A stretch of 64,000 nucleotides of DNA from Flavobacteriaceae bacterium (GTDB lineage Bacteria > Bacteroidota > Bacteroidia > Flavobacteriales > Flavobacteriaceae). The number at the start of each line of letters is the position of its first letter. Position 1 is the first letter of the stretch. The notes under the pieces are model-generated. The model searched no databases and had not been told where the DNA came from. It saw nothing but the letters and a program-made list of their open reading frames with translations. Shown piece after piece: positions 62,901 to 64,000 of this stretch. Position numbers and translations under genes: made by a program. The stretch covers positions 558,001-622,000 of the forward strand of contig JADGEL010000002.1 in assembly GCA_016744415.1 (NCBI GenBank), read 5' to 3'.

Positions 62901-64000
62901 TTATTGAATATAACATTATCACCACGAATAATAATTGCATCTTCTGAATTAGCATACCAATCATTCTTAGACCATGCTGAAGAATTTTCTGCACAAGAAA
63001 ATGTACTGTTTTCAATTTTTAAATATGTGGCATTGTCTTTTGTTAAGAACATATAGTCTCTTGCAAAATTACCACCTGATCCATTTGTTGAAAAAGTCAA
63101 TCCATCAAATGCCCAATAAGAAGCATTTTCAACTTGAATAGATGCAACTACTGGATTCTCTCCGCTAAGTGGTCTTATAGTTACATAATCAGAATGAGTA
63201 CCCGTGATGAAAGGGCTTCCGTGAGCTCCTGTTAACAAATAAATAACATCACCAGAATTAAAAGTCTTACTAGCTGTAAATACATCTTCCAAACTTCTCC
63301 AAGGATTAGCTTGTGTTCCTGAGTTGCTCATAGATCCATTTACTGGATCACAATAATATGCTGTGCCAATTACATCAGAGTATTCTGAAACACTTAAAAC
63401 ATAACTCGAAGTTATTGCATCAATACCATCGGTAGCCTCAACATTAATAGTGTAAGTTCCTGCATCTCCTACTAATGGATTAAATTCAAATAAAGCGGTA
63501 CCATCACCGTTGTCTGTAAAAACAGCAAAATTTGGTAAGCTTGTTGTTGTCAAGGTTAGTGTATCACTATCACTATCAGTTGCTGAAATATTTACGTTAA
63601 GAATCCCATTTTCTTCAACTGATTGATTTGTTACATTAGCAATAATAGGTGAATTATTAACTGGTTCAGACCCTTCTTCATTTATAGTAACTAAAATAAT
63701 TTCTTCAGTTGTGTCTATTTCATCAGTAACTGATACAGTAATACTGTAAGAATTAGCATCTCCTATTTGAGGGGATAAAGATAGTGAGGCAGTACCATCT
63801 CCATTATCAACAAAAGTTGAAAAATTTGGTGCGTTTTCTATCGAAATAACTAACGTATCATTATCGCCATCAGTTGCAGAAATAGTAGTTACAATTGTGT
63901 CAAGTTCATTTAAAATTATATTTCCTATCGAAGCCAAAATAGGTAAATTATTTGCTGGCGGAGTTACCGTGCCTGTAAATTCATATGCTCCAGCATCAAC
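59972..64000 (-). CDS. Very large secreted multidomain beta-helix protein (T9SS), 5' end outside window
   Basis: The frame stays open to the right edge, so at least 1342 residues are present and the start is not. In order from the edge: the end of a preceding domain (DAGAYEFTG), two Ig/cadherin-like repeats with ATFVDNGDGT-type motifs, a right-handed beta-helix of about 420 residues (AYYCDPVNGSMSNSGTQANP to VDCGAFEF, with NHDDGIQMYD), a Big-like domain (FIIVFSESITAV), an F5/8-type C domain (NDLATKWASEGNQWIQ), two more Ig-like repeats, a beta-rich domain shared with the surface glycan-binding lipoprotein, and a type IX sorting domain (FKIYPNPVNNGILNIS). It is probably the secreted depolymerase of the locus; lyase activity is inferred. 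Confidence 0.85.
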   Translation of the reverse strand, partial: VDAGAYEFTGTVTPPANNLPILASIGNIILNELDTIVTTISATDGDNDTLVISIENAPNFSTFVDNGDGTASLSLSPQIGDANSYSITVSVTDEIDTTEEIILVTINEEGSEPVNNSPIIANVTNQSVEENGILNVNISATDSDSDTLTLTTTSLPNFAVFTDNGDGTALFEFNPLVGDAGTYTINVEATDGIDAITSSYVLSVSEYSDVIGTAYYCDPVNGSMSNSGTQANPWRSLEDVFTASKTFNSGDVIYLLTGAHGSPFITGTHSDYVTIRPLSGENPVVASIQVENASYWAFDGLTFSTNGSGGNFARDYMFLTKDNATYLKIENSTFSCAENSSAWSKNDWYANSEDAIIIRGDNVIFNNNTIKNVYFALQIEGDFAEVKNNLIDNFGADAIRALGSHAIYENNIIRDAYIEDYSINHDDGIQMYDKDNVAAGIIDDVIIRNNKIYNFADPITQSMVDDNLVGYSMQGIIITDGHTENVFVENNLVVSDHYHGITLTGAISCKIQNNTVSKTPTSYNPTTDATPWIQVKNDKQGNGSTGNIIRNNIATKFTPWTYDEALNTTENNIVATANDATSFYADYNNFNFSLKDGSPAIDAGVNTGLTATDINGNLRSVGASVDCGAFEFQVEDDITAPTIANAYNSYYNDEFIIVFSESITAVTAEHESNYTIDNGVTVNSAILSGDMRTVTLTTSELTGNINHTITANNIKDFAGNTSNNSSASFVYECDTDWASSFQDDQWGYNPSSNAFDNDLATKWASEGNQWIQKSFCEVTMINSVDITFGLGDERAYSFVIEVSTNGRDYAQVISATSTGTTNTSESFDFEDVSAKYVRITGSGSDVNDWNNYSEIVINTSGYVPPTNTAPVLATIGNQTMLEGETLIVNVSATDADGDVLSFTANILPSFATFVDNGNGTSTLTLSPLVGDASTTDIIISVSDGTVSDSETVNIIVDNDGGNPINNEPVLSTVGSQTIDVNESRIINISSVDIDGDTLEYTISNAPSFATFIDNSDGTAQLTLSPIIGDEGVVNITITVSDGELNDSEVINIQVNSIPQVNNYSVEASEADQSVYYNGGMQWIGYHTHRLGSNYKTSAIIPFQIPTLELGERLTSATLNFYLLQSGGGLEHKVDLYGLPFRSSSAVLSSDYFAGTYDTDQTATAIENDILDLNSQNGNLQSSSSQAIIDFVNAQLDNGAVAGDFIFFRFSLDYNGSGNYNYWDIASQDHSASNNRPILNFETGQSSQPVSRINNIKNAELENSNFKIYPNPVNNGILNISTGLLDNDCKVEIYNLNDSVVFRSKISKSKSHNKEILINLEAGMYFVRIYNNSTIITKKLIVQ

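Noticed and set aside
32964-64000. Assignment of the locus as an ulvan utilisation locus
   Set aside because: Rhamnosidase and GH88 fit, but no sulfatase, GH105 or recognised ulvan lyase is seen in about 31 kb; kept only as an alternative.

Overview
The window is low-GC DNA from a member of the Flavobacteriaceae (Bacteroidota), most likely marine. The evidence is SusC/SusD pairs, a type IX secretion sorting domain, a Rho factor with a long basic N-terminal insertion, Bacteroidota promoters of the form TTTG-N19/20-TAnnTTTG, and the coaX / outer membrane protein / TPR / lptC / CNNM / ppiD gene order. No rRNA, transposase or CRISPR array was seen. One tRNA (Phe, GAA) is present.

Positions 1-21.6 kb are housekeeping chromosome: dnaK (cut by the window start), sdaA, folP, a CdaA-type diadenylate cyclase, an ABC exporter, truA, a YfcE-type phosphodiesterase, a two-component system (response regulator, 96-residue unknown protein, TPR histidine kinase), a DUF4293 membrane protein, rho, and the ppiD-CNNM-lptC-TPR-OMP-coaX operon. 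Regulatory details include a phased triple ACGG-N4-CCGT repeat before the response regulator, a TGTCAT cluster between dnaK and sdaA, and an 18-bp perfect hairpin inside the start of lptC.

Positions 21645-32456 are an integrated element of about 10.8 kb in the 3' end of tRNA-Phe. It is bounded by a 16-bp direct repeat and carries a tyrosine recombinase next to the right end, near-identical 22-bp arm-type repeats inside both ends, an excisionase-like HTH protein and a replication protein resembling the filamentous-phage gene II/X family. Its cargo is a divergent module: a SIR2-domain protein on one strand and, on the other, a tightly spaced set of DUF4365/PD-(D/E)xK-like, DUF4238 and unknown proteins. 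This looks like a candidate anti-phage system.

From 32.9 kb to the right edge lies one large polysaccharide utilisation locus, all on the minus strand. It holds a surface glycan-binding lipoprotein, SusD and SusC; a TRAP transporter with the 2-keto-3-deoxygluconate pathway (KduI, KduD, KdgK, KDPG aldolase) and a DUF4861 lipoprotein; a LacI regulator, GH88 unsaturated glucuronyl hydrolase, GPH-type transporter, GH94-like phosphorylase and GH78-like rhamnosidase; and an SGNH acetylesterase, a PL14-like lyase, an HSL-type esterase and a very large secreted beta-helix protein. Five copies of the palindrome CAATCGATTG sit in front of the four operons whose promoters lie in the window, and define a LacI regulon. 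The enzymes suggest an acylated, apparently unsulfated polymer of glucuronate, rhamnose and probably glucose. A gellan/sphingan-like bacterial exopolysaccharide is a better fit than ulvan, but this is inference.
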